Origin: a bacterium
GTDB taxonomy: Bacteria > Myxococcota_A > UBA9160 > SZUA-336
Assembly (NCBI GenBank): GCA_024226335.1
Contig: JAAELY010000440.1
Location: 1-60,886 of the forward strand
Direction of reading: 5' to 3'
DNA: 60,886 bases
The position numbers were made by a program, and so were the translations under genes. Below the pieces are notes generated by a model that saw only the letters and a list, made by a program, of their open reading frames with translations, made no database searches and was not told where the DNA came from. Every line of letters starts with the position of its first letter. The first letter of the stretch is position 1. Of this stretch, positions 1 through 8,712 are shown one piece after another.

Positions 1-140
1 GCTGCGAAGCGCGATGCATCCGCCTGCGCTGCGTCGCGCGACCCTCTGCAGATCTACGGATCTGCGATCGGATCACGCTTCTTGCTCAGGCGGCGACTCC
101 CGCTTCTCGCTCGATTCCTCCCTGTGCAGAGATTCCCTAG
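1..140 (+). repeat. Left copy of a 140-bp inverted terminal repeat
   Basis: Bases 1-140 equal the reverse complement of 60747-60886 with only two mismatches, at positions 11 (G versus T) and 115 (T versus A). Identity stops abruptly after base 140. Read inward, the copy encodes the same peptide start as the right-hand copy (an ATG at 14), but here the frame closes soon after the repeat. No transposase or target-site duplication is visible. A dispersed repeat that stopped an assembly, or a fold-back join, explains this at least as well as a mobile element. Confidence 0.9.
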
Positions 141-159
141 AAGCCTGGCTCGGACCGGC

Positions 160-173
160 CGGGAAACTTCCCG
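160..173. repeat. Short perfect inverted repeat upstream of the hydrolase
   Basis: CGGGAA-AC-TTCCCG lies 24 bases before the hydrolase start. It could be an operator or a small hairpin. There is no T-run after it, so it is not a convincing terminator. Confidence 0.3.
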
Positions 174-184
174 AAGGTCCGCGC

Positions 185-190
185 TAGAAT
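185..190 (+). promoter_or_regulatory. -10-like hexamer TAGAAT, six bases before the start codon
   Basis: TAGAAT ends six bases before the ATG at 197, and no Shine-Dalgarno sequence is present. If it is used as a -10 element, transcription would begin at about the A of the ATG, giving a leaderless mRNA. No good -35 hexamer is visible. Six other genes in the window show the same arrangement. Confidence 0.35.
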
Positions 191-196
191 AGCGGG

Positions 197-1054
197 ATGG
201 AACCCCGATCGATTCGACTGCCGGGAACGGATGGACTCAGTCTTCACGCACTCGAGTGGAGCGGTGACGGAACTCTTCTCTTGTTCCTGCACGGGTTCTC
301 GAATAGCGCCCGTGTCTGGGACTACATTGCGCCGGTGCTCGCCAGCCACTACCGCGTGATCGGGCTCGATCAGCGCGGCCACGGCGACTCGGATCGCGAT
401 CCAGAATTTCGTTACGGACACGAGAGCATGGCCAATGACGTGAACTCCGTGATCGAAGCGCTGGGTGCGGAGCGTCTGGTCATCGTGGGGCACTCACTCG
501 GCGGTCGAGTCGCCATGCGTTTCGCGGGACTGCATCCGGAGAAACTGGCCGGACTCGTGATCGTGGACTCCGGTCCAGAACTCGACGCCCGCGGTACCAC
601 GCGCATCCGGCTCGATGTGGCCAATGCCGAACCCAGCTTCGATTCCGTGGCCGCGTATCAGTCGGTACTGCATCGGCAATACCCGGAGACCGACAGCAAG
701 ATCCTGGCGCGTCTGGCCGGGCACTGGACACGAGAGCGCGAAGACGGGCGTTTTGAGCTGAAGCTCGACCCCGGCTTCATGTCAGGACGAATGGACGTGT
801 CCAAAGAAGAGATGGACGAAATGATGCAGGCGGAGACGAAGATTCTCTGGCAGGCGTTGAAACAGCTCCCCTGCCCCGCGCTCGTCATTCGCGGCGCGGC
901 TTCCGATGTACTGGACGCCGACACGGCTGAGAAGATGGCCGAAGAGGTCATCCCCAAGGGAAAGCTCGAAGTCGTCGGAGCCGCTGGGCATTCAGTAATG
1001 CTCGACAACCCCGAAGGCTTCGAAAAAGCCCTGGTCAGTTTCGTCCTGGGCTAG
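197..1054 (+). CDS. Alpha/beta hydrolase
   Basis: A 285-residue single-domain alpha/beta hydrolase, the usual size for the family. The oxyanion-hole motif HGF is at 32-34, the nucleophile elbow GHSLGG places the serine at 100, the acid is probably Asp237 or Asp240, and the histidine is His265 in GAAGHSVM. The lid between residues 130 and 225 is short and acidic. There is no signal peptide, so it is cytoplasmic. The substrate cannot be read from the sequence; esters or lactones are typical. The start is the ATG after a -10-like TAGAAT. It stands alone and converges with the LLM gene at 1065. Confidence 0.9.
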   Translation: MEPRSIRLPGTDGLSLHALEWSGDGTLLLFLHGFSNSARVWDYIAPVLASHYRVIGLDQRGHGDSDRDPEFRYGHESMANDVNSVIEALGAERLVIVGHSLGGRVAMRFAGLHPEKLAGLVIVDSGPELDARGTTRIRLDVANAEPSFDSVAAYQSVLHRQYPETDSKILARLAGHWTREREDGRFELKLDPGFMSGRMDVSKEEMDEMMQAETKILWQALKQLPCPALVIRGAASDVLDADTAEKMAEEVIPKGKLEVVGAAGHSVMLDNPEGFEKALVSFVLG

Positions 1055-1064
1055 CGACGAGCCT

Positions 1065-2027
1065 TCAGGGACCTGCGATCAGATCGCGGCAGGCCTGGCG
1101 CGCGTCGACACCTAACGGAAGAATCGCGAGTGCGGGTGTGTCGATACCGTTGTCGACGTACCGCTGGATATGCGCCCGACACTCTTCCGGTGTGCCGTGT
1201 ACGATCAATTCGTCGACGACCTCGTCGGGAATCGCGGCGAGAGCGCCTTTGCGATCGCCCTGCTCCCACAGATTCCACATCTGCCCGAGGCGATCTCGAC
1301 GACCGAGCCAGTCGTGAAAAGCGGCGTAGACGGGTACGTTGAGGTACGCGGATACCGCCATTTTTCCCATCGCCCGCACCTCCTCCCTATTCGCGTTCGG
1401 CGCCACGAAGATGCGCGCGACGATCTCCTTGTCGTCGCCCGCCTCTTTGACGTACGGCACGACCTTCTTCACGTCCTCGGCCGAAAGCCAGTTGAGGATC
1501 GCGCCATCGCCCACCTTGCCCGCAAGTTTCAGCATGCCCTCACGAAGTGCCGCGATCAGGATCTTGGGTTGTTGCTCGACCTTGGCGCCCAATCGGAACC
1601 CTTTGAGCGAAAACGACTCGTAGTCTTCGCTGATCTTCTCGCCGGTGAGTGCACGGCGCAGGAACTTCACTGTGTCCCGAACCCGCTGATAGGGCTGCTC
1701 GAAAGGGATTCCATTCCAGCGCTCGACAATCACATTGGACGACGTGCCGATTCCACAGACGAAGCGACCGGGCGCCGCCTGGCAGAGCGATGCCACGCTC
1801 ATGGCCAGTAGCGCGGGGCCGCGGGTAAAGGCCGGTAGGATCGCTACACCCAGCCTCGCGCTCGGTGCCCATTGCGATGCGAGCACCAGGGGCGTGAAAC
1901 CATCGTGCCCGCCGGCCTCCGCCGACCAGAGATCGGTATAGCCCAGCTGCTCCAGTTCCTGGATCCACTCTTTTTGGTCTGCGAGTGGCAGCCCATCGAA
2001 TGGGATCGTCATTCCGTAGCGCTTCAT
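1065..2027 (-). CDS. LLM-class flavin/F420-dependent oxidoreductase
   Basis: A 320-residue luciferase-like TIM-barrel oxidoreductase. The N-terminal strand MKRYGMTIPFDG, the block LGVAILPAFTRGP (59-71) and the cofactor-region signature GRFVCGIGTSSN (87-98) are typical of bacterial LLM enzymes that use FMN or F420. The C-terminus keeps the family pattern VDELIVHGTPEECRAHIQRY. The ATG is preceded by GGAGTCAAG, a usable ribosome site. The substrate and cofactor cannot be decided from sequence. Two further LLM enzymes lie at 52.8-54.4 kb but are not closely similar to it. Confidence 0.85.
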   Translation of the reverse strand: MKRYGMTIPFDGLPLADQKEWIQELEQLGYTDLWSAEAGGHDGFTPLVLASQWAPSARLGVAILPAFTRGPALLAMSVASLCQAAPGRFVCGIGTSSNVIVERWNGIPFEQPYQRVRDTVKFLRRALTGEKISEDYESFSLKGFRLGAKVEQQPKILIAALREGMLKLAGKVGDGAILNWLSAEDVKKVVPYVKEAGDDKEIVARIFVAPNANREEVRAMGKMAVSAYLNVPVYAAFHDWLGRRDRLGQMWNLWEQGDRKGALAAIPDEVVDELIVHGTPEECRAHIQRYVDNGIDTPALAILPLGVDARQACRDLIAGP

Positions 2028-2101
2028 CTTGACTCCAGTCGTACTCGGGATCGGCGAGACTTGCCGTGACCGATCGAAGGCGAGAGCATACCAGCCACAT
2101 C

Positions 2102-2719
2102 ATGACCAGACTGAACCGGCCCTTCTTCGATCGCTGCGCGCGCGAAGTGGCCTTCGAACTCCTCGGATGCCGAATCGTGCATCGCATCGCTGCAGACGAT
2201 TGTGCGATTGGCAGCATCGTCGAAGTCGAAGCCTACCTCGGCGAAGGCCGGGACCCGGGCTCACACGCGTACAAAGGCAGGACGGAGCGCAACTCGTCGA
2301 TGTTCGGCCCGCCGGGTCGCTTCTACGTGTACCGGAGCATGGGCATCCACGCGTGCGTGAACCTGGTTTGTGGGGCACCGGGTGTAGGTGAGGCGGTGCT
2401 CGTGCGCGCCGTGGAACCGTCCCAAGGCGAAGCCGAGATGGTCCGTCGGCGCTCGGGTCGCGGCGGACGCGAGCTGACCAACGGCCCCGGCAAGCTGACT
2501 CAGGCCTTCGCGATCGACCTGGACCAGGACGGCACCTCGGCTCTGTCGGGTGCGCTGCGCGTACTGCCACCACTCGCCAACGCGCGAGCGACCGTGATGG
2601 CGGGGCCCCGTATCGGCCTGACCAGGGGCGCGGATCTGCCCTATCGCTTCTTTCTGGCCGACAACGCCTACGTGACTCGCTCGCCTTTCAATCGTCGCGC
2701 GCGGCCGATCGGTTGCTGA
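2102..2719 (+). CDS. mpg: DNA-3-methyladenine glycosylase (AAG/MPG family)
   Basis: A 205-residue alkylbase-DNA glycosylase that excises 3-methyladenine and related lesions. Family hallmarks are the catalytic-Glu segment IVEVEAYLGEGRDPGSHA, the block RTERNSSMFGPPGRFYVY, the strand GIHACVNLVC, and RELTNGPGKL before the C-terminal barrel strands. The length fits bacterial members (about 200). The frame is open 36 bases further upstream to a weak start at 2066, but homologues start near the ATG at 2102 (MTRLNRPFFDR), so that start is preferred. Confidence 0.93.
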   Translation: MTRLNRPFFDRCAREVAFELLGCRIVHRIAADDCAIGSIVEVEAYLGEGRDPGSHAYKGRTERNSSMFGPPGRFYVYRSMGIHACVNLVCGAPGVGEAVLVRAVEPSQGEAEMVRRRSGRGGRELTNGPGKLTQAFAIDLDQDGTSALSGALRVLPPLANARATVMAGPRIGLTRGADLPYRFFLADNAYVTRSPFNRRARPIGC

Positions 2720-2780
2720 GCGCGGGGATTGGCCGGTTTGGATTCGCCCCGGAGTAGCGGCGCTCCGCTCGATCAGCTCC

Positions 2781-2786
2781 TATCAT
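2781..2786 (+). promoter_or_regulatory. -10-like hexamer TATCAT before hemE
   Basis: TATCAT ends eight bases before a TTG codon at 2795 that is in frame with hemE. This favours 2795 as a near-leaderless start over the longer open frame from 2729. Confidence 0.35.
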
Positions 2787-2794
2787 TCCCGACC

Positions 2795-3877
2795 TTGAGC
2801 ACCCAGAAGAATCCAATCCCGGCCCCAGAAGGTGCACTCAGCCAACGCGAGCGCATGCTTCGGGCGTGTCTCGGGGAGCCCGTCGATCGGCCGCCCGTCT
2901 GGCTCATGCGCCAGGCCGGTCGGGTCTTGCCCGAATACCGGGCGATCAAGGAGCGCTCGAGCTTCCTCGAGATGTGCGGCGATCCAGAGATCGCTACCGA
3001 CGTATCGCTGCAGCCTTTCCGACGCTTCGGCATGGATGGCGTGGTCGTGTTCTCGGACATCCTTCTGCCGTTACAGGATCTCGGCGTGAAGCTCAGCTTC
3101 AATCCGAGTCCCGTCGTTGCCAATCCGATCGAGGGAACCGGCGACCTGGACCGGATCGAGGGCAGCGTCGAAAAATCAATGGCATCGACCTGCCAGGCCA
3201 TTCGCCTGCTGAAGCGGGAACTCGGAGATCGAGCGGCGGTGATCGGTTTCGCGGGCGCACCCTGGACCCTTGCGGCCTACGCGTGTGAACGAAGCCTGTC
3301 TCGCGATATTGCCGTTCTGTCCCAGGCCAGCTACGCGCAGCCGCGCTTCGTGCAGGAACTGCTCGATCGGCTCGCGAAAGTCACCGCTGACACGTTGCAG
3401 ATGCAGATCGACGCAGGCGCCGATGTGCTGCAGATCTTCGACACCTGGGCGGGAATGCTCTCGGCTCCGCGTTTCAAGGAGTTCGCGGGTCGTGCGCTGC
3501 GCGATGTAATTCAACTCCTGCCAGCGGATCGGCCACCCGTCATCGTGTTCGCGCGCGGCGCGGCGCACCTGGTCGAGGAACTCGCGGATCTGGGGGCCGA
3601 GGTGGTCTCATTGGACTGGCGCACCGACTTCGCGCAAGCCGTCGAACGCATCGGCCAGAGAGTCTCCCTTCAGGGCAACCTGGAACCGACCGCGCTGGCG
3701 GGTTCAGCCGAACAGATCACTCGATCGGTGAACGAACTGGCCCGGATCGGCCGCGGTGCCCGCGGCCATATCCTGAATCTGGGGCACGGCCTCCTGCCCT
3801 CGATTCCCATCGAGGGAGTGGCGGCCTTCGTGAAGGCCGCGCAGAACGCGGGCGGCTATTCTGGAACAGGACACTAG
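2795..3877 (+). CDS. hemE: Uroporphyrinogen decarboxylase
   Basis: Removes four carboxyl groups from uroporphyrinogen III to give coproporphyrinogen III in haem synthesis. The invariant substrate-binding block PVWLMRQAGRVLPEYR is present near the N-terminus, followed by the active-site Asp region VVFSDILLPLQDLG, GFAGAPWTLAAYA, and the C-terminal HILNLGHGLLPSIP. The usual QGNLDP is QGNLEP here, a conservative change. The frame is open from 2729, but the TTG at 2795 gives 360 residues, the normal HemE size. The last four bases overlap the convergent acyl-CoA dehydrogenase gene. No other haem gene is nearby. Confidence 0.93.
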   Translation: MSTQKNPIPAPEGALSQRERMLRACLGEPVDRPPVWLMRQAGRVLPEYRAIKERSSFLEMCGDPEIATDVSLQPFRRFGMDGVVVFSDILLPLQDLGVKLSFNPSPVVANPIEGTGDLDRIEGSVEKSMASTCQAIRLLKRELGDRAAVIGFAGAPWTLAAYACERSLSRDIAVLSQASYAQPRFVQELLDRLAKVTADTLQMQIDAGADVLQIFDTWAGMLSAPRFKEFAGRALRDVIQLLPADRPPVIVFARGAAHLVEELADLGAEVVSLDWRTDFAQAVERIGQRVSLQGNLEPTALAGSAEQITRSVNELARIGRGARGHILNLGHGLLPSIPIEGVAAFVKAAQNAGGYSGTGH

Positions 3878-5013
3878 AAACCGTTCAGCTTCGCGAAGCG
3901 GTCACGATGATAGGCGCCGTCGCCCAGGCAGAGCTGCGTCACGCGTGCCCGCTTCAGGAAGAGTCCGATGTCTTCTTCGTCCGTCACGCCGATACCGCCA
4001 AACATCTGGACCGCTTCGTTACTCACCAGGAACGCAGTATCGCTCAGTTTCGCTTTGGCTAGACTCGCGAGTTGTTCGACATCGGCTCGACTCTCGTCGA
4101 TTGCCTGCAGCGAGTCGATTACGACCGATCGAGACAACTCGAGTTCGATGAACATGGCGGCCGCGCGGTGCTTGAGTGCCTGGAACGAACCGATCGGCAC
4201 ACCGAATTGCTTGCGTTCCTTCAGGTAGGTGAGCGTGCGCTCGAAGGCTTCTGAAATCGAACCCAGCATTTCCGCAGAAAGCGCGACGGTCGCACGATCG
4301 AGCACCTTTTCGAGCAGGCCCGATGCCTCGCCAACCTCGCCAATCACTTCGTCGCGCGCGACTTCTACGGAGTCAAACTCCAGATCCGCCACATTGCGAC
4401 CATCGATCATGACGGTACGCGTGGTCTTCAGGCCCGACGCCTTCGCGTCTACGAGAAAGAGCGTGAGACCGTCCGAGTCGCCCGAAGAACCGCTCGTACG
4501 CGCGGCCACCACGATCTGATCGGCCACGTGTCCGTCGAGCACGAATTTCTTCTTGCCCGTCAGTCGGAAGCCCGAGCCGGCCGACTCCGCGCGCATCTCG
4601 ATCGCGAGCGGATCGTGGAGCGGGCCTTCCTGTACGGCGAGCGCGAGAATCCGCTGACCTTCACAGATCGCCGTCAACACATCCTTCTTCTGTGTCTCGT
4701 TGCCACCCAGGAGCACGGCCGTCCCGCCGAGTGCGATGGTCGAGATCAGCGGTGTCGCCGCCAGTGTGCGGCCGCATTCTTCGAGCACGATGCCGAGTTC
4801 GGCATAGCCCATGTCCGCTCCACCGTATTCTTCGGGAAACACGATTCCCGCCCAGCCGAGTTCCGCCATCTCTTTCCAGAGATCGGCCGAGAAACCGTCG
4901 GCGGAGGCTTCGTCTCGCAACTTGCGCAGCTCGGAGACCGGTGAACGCTCCTGGATGAACTCGCGCGCAGTTTCTTTGAGTAGTTCCTGCTCTTCGCTGA
5001 GTATGAGTGCCAT
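3874..5013 (-). CDS. Acyl-CoA dehydrogenase, second of a tandem pair
   Basis: A 379-residue FAD-dependent acyl-CoA dehydrogenase: N-terminal helical domain (SEEQELLKETAREFIQER), beta domain, and a C-terminal helical domain with MFGGIGVTDEEDIGLFLKRA. The start is the ATG at 5013, preceded by AGGAGA at good spacing; the longer upstream frame is not needed. It begins 16 bases after the stop of the other dehydrogenase, so the two form an operon. Such tandem pairs often make alpha2-beta2 heterotetramers acting on bulky acyl-CoAs such as steroid side chains (known for actinobacterial pairs). Applying that here is inference. Confidence 0.9.
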   Translation of the reverse strand: MALILSEEQELLKETAREFIQERSPVSELRKLRDEASADGFSADLWKEMAELGWAGIVFPEEYGGADMGYAELGIVLEECGRTLAATPLISTIALGGTAVLLGGNETQKKDVLTAICEGQRILALAVQEGPLHDPLAIEMRAESAGSGFRLTGKKKFVLDGHVADQIVVAARTSGSSGDSDGLTLFLVDAKASGLKTTRTVMIDGRNVADLEFDSVEVARDEVIGEVGEASGLLEKVLDRATVALSAEMLGSISEAFERTLTYLKERKQFGVPIGSFQALKHRAAAMFIELELSRSVVIDSLQAIDESRADVEQLASLAKAKLSDTAFLVSNEAVQMFGGIGVTDEEDIGLFLKRARVTQLCLGDGAYHRDRFAKLNGF

Positions 5014-5029
5014 CTGATTGTCTCCTGGC

Positions 5030-6235
5030 CTAATCCGGCAGTCCGAGTACGCGCTTCGCAATGATGTTGAGCTGAACCTCCGAGGTCCCGCCCTCGATCG
5101 AGTTTCCTTTCGAGCGCAGCCATTCACGGGTCGTACTCAACTCGCTTTCAGCAAAACCCTCGCCTTCCCAGCCGAGGGCCTGTACGCCCATGATCGAGAC
5201 GAGCAATTCGTACTTGCTCTTGTTGAGTTCGGTTCCGTAGAGCTTGAAGATCGACGACGCTGCTCCAGGACCGTGCCCCGCCTTGGCCTCATCACCCGAT
5301 CGGCGCAGCGTGGTCGTGAACGCGCGCTGATTCATCAGATGCCGCGCCACCTCGTCGCGACGCACGGGATCGGCAACCTGACCGTGCTTTTCTCCGAGGT
5401 AGTCCTTGGCGAGTTGCCCGAGACTGCTCTTGCCCCCTGAGCTTCTCGTTCCCAGTCCCATCTCGCTGATCATCGAACGCTCGTGCTGCAACAGACGCTT
5501 GGCGATCGTCCAGCCGCCGTTCCGTTTCCCGATCAGGTTCTCCTTGGGCACCTTCACGTCCTGGAAAAACGTCTGACAGAACGGCGAGGAGCCGCTGATG
5601 AGTTTGATCGGCGAAACGGTCACACCGGGCGAAGCCATGTCGAAGAGCAGGAAGCTGATTCCGTCGTGCTTGGCCGCATCGGGATCGGTCCGCACCAGGC
5701 AGAAGATCCAGTCGGCCATGTCGGCGTACGAAGTCCAGATCTTCTGACCGTTGACCAGAAAATGATCGCCCTTGTCATCGCAGCGCGTCTGTAGATCGGC
5801 CAGATCCGAACCGGCGCCGGGTTCGCTATAGCCCTGACACCAGCGGATCTCGCCCTTGATGATCTTGGGCAGGTGCTCGCGCTTCTGCTCCTCGCTGCCG
5901 TACTCGATCAGGACGGGGCCGAGCATCGAAATGCCGAAGCTGGTCAACGCCAGGCGACAGCCGAGTCTGCGCATCTCCTCCGCCAGGATGCGCGCCTGGG
6001 CCTTGTCGAGCCCGCCTCCCCCGTATTCCGTGGGCCACGTCGGGGTGGTCCAGCCCTTCTCACCCATACGGTCCAACCAGAGCTTGGCTTCCGACTTGGA
6101 ATCGGCCGAGGCGCGTCCACCCCATTCGTAGTCCTCGTCGGGACCGAGCGGGGTGCGCATGCTCGGGGGGCAGTTCTCCTCCAGCCAACTGGCGACATCC
6201 TTGCGAAAAGCTTCGAGATCCGGCGTCTGGGCCAC
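5030..6235 (-). CDS. Acyl-CoA dehydrogenase, first of a tandem pair
   Basis: A 401-residue acyl-CoA dehydrogenase. Visible signatures are the flavin/substrate block YSEPGAGSDLADLQTR, KIWTSYADMADW, and the C-terminal GNSIEGGTSEVQLNIIAKRV, close to the FadE-type dehydrogenases used for bulky acyl-CoAs. The start is a GTG at 6235 behind a strong AAGGGAGGAAACC ribosome site, which rules out the 72-codon upstream extension. It is divergent from the TerB-like gene at 6357 and is followed after 16 bases by its partner. The substrate is unknown. Confidence 0.9.
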   Translation of the reverse strand: MAQTPDLEAFRKDVASWLEENCPPSMRTPLGPDEDYEWGGRASADSKSEAKLWLDRMGEKGWTTPTWPTEYGGGGLDKAQARILAEEMRRLGCRLALTSFGISMLGPVLIEYGSEEQKREHLPKIIKGEIRWCQGYSEPGAGSDLADLQTRCDDKGDHFLVNGQKIWTSYADMADWIFCLVRTDPDAAKHDGISFLLFDMASPGVTVSPIKLISGSSPFCQTFFQDVKVPKENLIGKRNGGWTIAKRLLQHERSMISEMGLGTRSSGGKSSLGQLAKDYLGEKHGQVADPVRRDEVARHLMNQRAFTTTLRRSGDEAKAGHGPGAASSIFKLYGTELNKSKYELLVSIMGVQALGWEGEGFAESELSTTREWLRSKGNSIEGGTSEVQLNIIAKRVLGLPD

Positions 6236-6342
6236 GCGGTTTCCTCCCTTAGGGGCCGCGAAGGCGCGGCAGCCCAATCCTGCCAGCTGGCGGCTCTCAA
6301 AGCCAGCGAGCCGATTCGGGGTTCGCTCGGCGCAAGCCCTGC

Positions 6343-6348
6343 TACTAT
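6343..6348 (+). promoter_or_regulatory. -10-like hexamer TACTAT before the TerB-like gene
   Basis: TACTAT ends eight bases before the ATG at 6357, and no Shine-Dalgarno sequence is visible, as at several other genes in this window. Confidence 0.3.
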
Positions 6349-6356
6349 GCCCGCGG

Positions 6357-6881
6357 ATGAGAGCACTGCGCAGATTGATCGGACTGGGCGAGAAGTACGA
6401 GGACGAGCGCGACACCGCCACCGTGCGGCGAATCGCCGCGAAACTCGACAATCTCCCCGAAGACGAAGCACGCTTCCTGGCGGCCTTTGCCTACGTGCTC
6501 GCGCGCGTCGCCCACGCCGATCTGCGCGTGACCGACGATGAGACCGACAGCATGGTGAAGCTCGTTCAGGAGTGCAGTCACCTCGTGGAGTCGCAGGCCA
6601 CGCTCGTGGTAATGATGGCCAAGACACAGGCCCTGGCGCTGGGTGGAACCGAGAACTACGTGGTCACGCGGCAGTTCCGAGAGCTTTCGAACCGCGCCCA
6701 GCGCATCGACCTGCTTCGCTGCCTTTTTGCCGTGGCGGCTGCAGACGATGACGTCTCGAACGTGGAGAGCAACGAGATCACACAGATCGGTATCGAACTC
6801 GGATTCGGCGCTGAGGAAATCGCGGGCGTGCGTGCGGCCTATCGCGACCAACTCTCCGTCCTCAAGGACTTTCCCTCGTAG
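6357..6881 (+). CDS. TerB-like (tellurite-resistance/DjlA type) helical protein
   Basis: A 174-residue all-helical protein with the two acidic TerB repeats, VAHADLRVTDDE at about residues 57-68 and AAADDDVSNVESNEIT near 130. The family is broad (TerB, DjlA N-terminus), and these proteins are often of unknown role; some bind metal through the acidic turns. There is no signal peptide or membrane segment. The start is the ATG at 6357. The nitroreductase follows after 13 bases, so the two are probably co-transcribed, but no functional link is evident. Confidence 0.8.
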   Translation: MRALRRLIGLGEKYEDERDTATVRRIAAKLDNLPEDEARFLAAFAYVLARVAHADLRVTDDETDSMVKLVQECSHLVESQATLVVMMAKTQALALGGTENYVVTRQFRELSNRAQRIDLLRCLFAVAAADDDVSNVESNEITQIGIELGFGAEEIAGVRAAYRDQLSVLKDFPS

Positions 6882-6894
6882 GGGGACCTGGCAC

Positions 6895-7548
6895 GTGACG
6901 TCGATCGACGATCTGGGAGAAGACGTCAGGCTACTCGATGCGATTCGCAGTACCCGCGCGATTCGCCGCCTGAAAGCCGACCCGGTGCCACCCGAGCTGA
7001 TTCGCAAGATCTGCGAGGCGGGAACCTTCGCCCCCAGCGGAGGCAATCGGCAGCCGTGGGTCTTCCTTGCGGTGACGGACGAGGAGCGGCGCGCTTTCAT
7101 CGCAGAGCGCTATCGGAAAGCCTTTCGCGAATATCTCGCACCGGCACTCGAAGCGGCCGAAGATCCCGCGTTTCCCGAGGCGCGGCGCCGCAATATGCAG
7201 GCGGCCCTGCACCTGGCCGATCATCTGCACGAGGCTCCGGTGCATCTCTTCGTCGCGGGCTGGACGCGTCGCGGACAACCCCAAGCCCAGGCTCTGTTCC
7301 CGGCGATCCAGAACATCCTTCTGGCCTGTCGTGCAGTCGGGTTGGGTGTTTCGCTGACCACCATGCACCGCGCGCACGGCAAGGAAATCGATGCCTACCT
7401 CGGCCTTCCGGACGGCTGCCCTTCGATCGCCCTGTTGCCGATCGGGTGGCCCCTGGGGCGCTACGGACGCCCCCCGCGACGCTCCGTCGACGAGTGCCTG
7501 CACTGGGAAGTCTTCAGCGAACAGGCGATGGAGCCGAACGCAGAGTGA
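6895..7548 (+). CDS. Nitroreductase-family FMN oxidoreductase
   Basis: A 217-residue nitroreductase. FMN-contact signatures are RSTRAIRRLK near the N-terminus, FAPSGGNRQPW, and PIGWPLGRYGRPPRR at the C-terminus. Members reduce nitro compounds, quinones or enones with NAD(P)H, usually as homodimers. The start is a GTG at 6895 (VTSIDDLGED), 13 bases after the TerB-like stop, with GGGGGA upstream. The 3' end overlaps the convergent metallophosphoesterase gene by 35 bases. The substrate is unknown. Confidence 0.87.
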   Translation: MTSIDDLGEDVRLLDAIRSTRAIRRLKADPVPPELIRKICEAGTFAPSGGNRQPWVFLAVTDEERRAFIAERYRKAFREYLAPALEAAEDPAFPEARRRNMQAALHLADHLHEAPVHLFVAGWTRRGQPQAQALFPAIQNILLACRAVGLGVSLTTMHRAHGKEIDAYLGLPDGCPSIALLPIGWPLGRYGRPPRRSVDECLHWEVFSEQAMEPNAE

Positions 7549-8710
7549 TCTCGGTGATCTCGGCGGGCGCGAACAAGCGCATGGGCGGACCCCAGAAGCC
7601 GGTTCCCCGGTTCACGTAGAGTTCGGAACCGTTGCGGCGGTAACGTCCGGCCACGAACGGAATTGCCAGACGCACCAGGTAACGAAACGGCCAGATCTGC
7701 CCGGCGTGGGTATGGCCGGAGAGCTGCAGGTCTACGTCGTGCGAAGAAGCCCGCTTGAAAGTGGAAGGGTCGTGCGCCAGTAGCAGGGTCGCAATATCCG
7801 GTGCACGTCCTTCGAGAGCCGCGGACAGGTCCTCTTTCTCCCCATCGAGAAATCCCCCGCGATGATCATCAACGCCCGCCAGTACGAAACGGGCTTCTCC
7901 CTCCCCCAGCGTCACGTGTCGGTTGCGCAACGGGATAAAGCCGAACCGTTCGACGCATTCGACCCAGGATGCAGCATGAGAGTAGTGATCGTGGTTGCCC
8001 GTGACGAAGTACACACCCTGACGTGCGCGCAGATCCGCGAAAGGAGCGACCTCATCCTCCAGATGCCGAACTGCACCGTCGACCAGATCACCGGTCACCA
8101 CGATCAGGTCGGGATCGAGAGCATTGCAACGCTCGACCAGATAGCTGGCGAAACGACGGCCTAGAAGAGGACCGATGTGGATGTCGCTGATCTGAACGAC
8201 CCGATAGCCGTTGAACGACTGCGGCCAGCGCTCGAGTGAGATCTCGACGCGTTCCAGTAGCGGCGGGGCCAGACCGGACGCCAGACCGGCGAGAGTCGCC
8301 CCGGTCACGACGGTCAACACGAACAGCGCCCGGAATGCCGCGAGTCGCGACGCACCTTCTGAGCCGTCGATCCCAGTTGCCACGGCCAGCGCATCGCCCA
8401 CACCGAATGACCAGATCAGCAGGTCGGAAACGCCCAGGGTCACGAAGGTCAGGAAGAACACGCCCATCCACAGCGAAGCAGGCCAGGCGACCCAGCGCGA
8501 GAGCGGCGGACCGATGAGTCGTTCGACGATCGGGTGGGCCACATTCAACGCGACCAGCAACACGAGTCCCCCGATCAGGATCTGGCGATACGGCGCGGGA
8601 ACACCGGGGTCCAGTACGAGTCGCGTGGCGATGTAGTAGTGCGCGCCCAAGATGCCGCTGATCGCGACGGAAGCCACGAGCATACCGAGTAGGATCTGAA
8701 ACGAGCGCAT
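7514..8710 (-). CDS. Membrane-anchored metallophosphoesterase (YkuE-like)
   Basis: A 398-residue protein. Residues 1-150 hold four or so hydrophobic membrane segments, followed by a calcineurin-like phosphoesterase domain with all metal motifs: DIH (Asp176, His178), GDLVD (207-211), GNHDH (238-242) and GHTHAGQ near residue 328. The YkuE/YpbG group acts on UDP-diacylglucosamine-like or other membrane phosphoesters; the exact substrate here is not evident. It starts two bases after the stop of the PTPS-related gene and is last in a three-gene operon. Confidence 0.88.
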   Translation of the reverse strand: MRSFQILLGMLVASVAISGILGAHYYIATRLVLDPGVPAPYRQILIGGLVLLVALNVAHPIVERLIGPPLSRWVAWPASLWMGVFFLTFVTLGVSDLLIWSFGVGDALAVATGIDGSEGASRLAAFRALFVLTVVTGATLAGLASGLAPPLLERVEISLERWPQSFNGYRVVQISDIHIGPLLGRRFASYLVERCNALDPDLIVVTGDLVDGAVRHLEDEVAPFADLRARQGVYFVTGNHDHYSHAASWVECVERFGFIPLRNRHVTLGEGEARFVLAGVDDHRGGFLDGEKEDLSAALEGRAPDIATLLLAHDPSTFKRASSHDVDLQLSGHTHAGQIWPFRYLVRLAIPFVAGRYRRNGSELYVNRGTGFWGPPMRLFAPAEITEITLRSAPSPVR

Positions 8711-8712
8711 GC

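Noticed and set aside
1-140. Terminal repeat as an insertion-sequence end
   Set aside because: No transposase, no target-site duplication and 60 kb of ordinary chromosome-like genes between the copies. Kept as a repeat, not called a mobile element.
5872-6541. Open frames opposite and upstream of the first acyl-CoA dehydrogenase
   Set aside because: The real gene has a strong GTG start with AAGGGAGG at 6235. The other frames lack start signals and known motifs.
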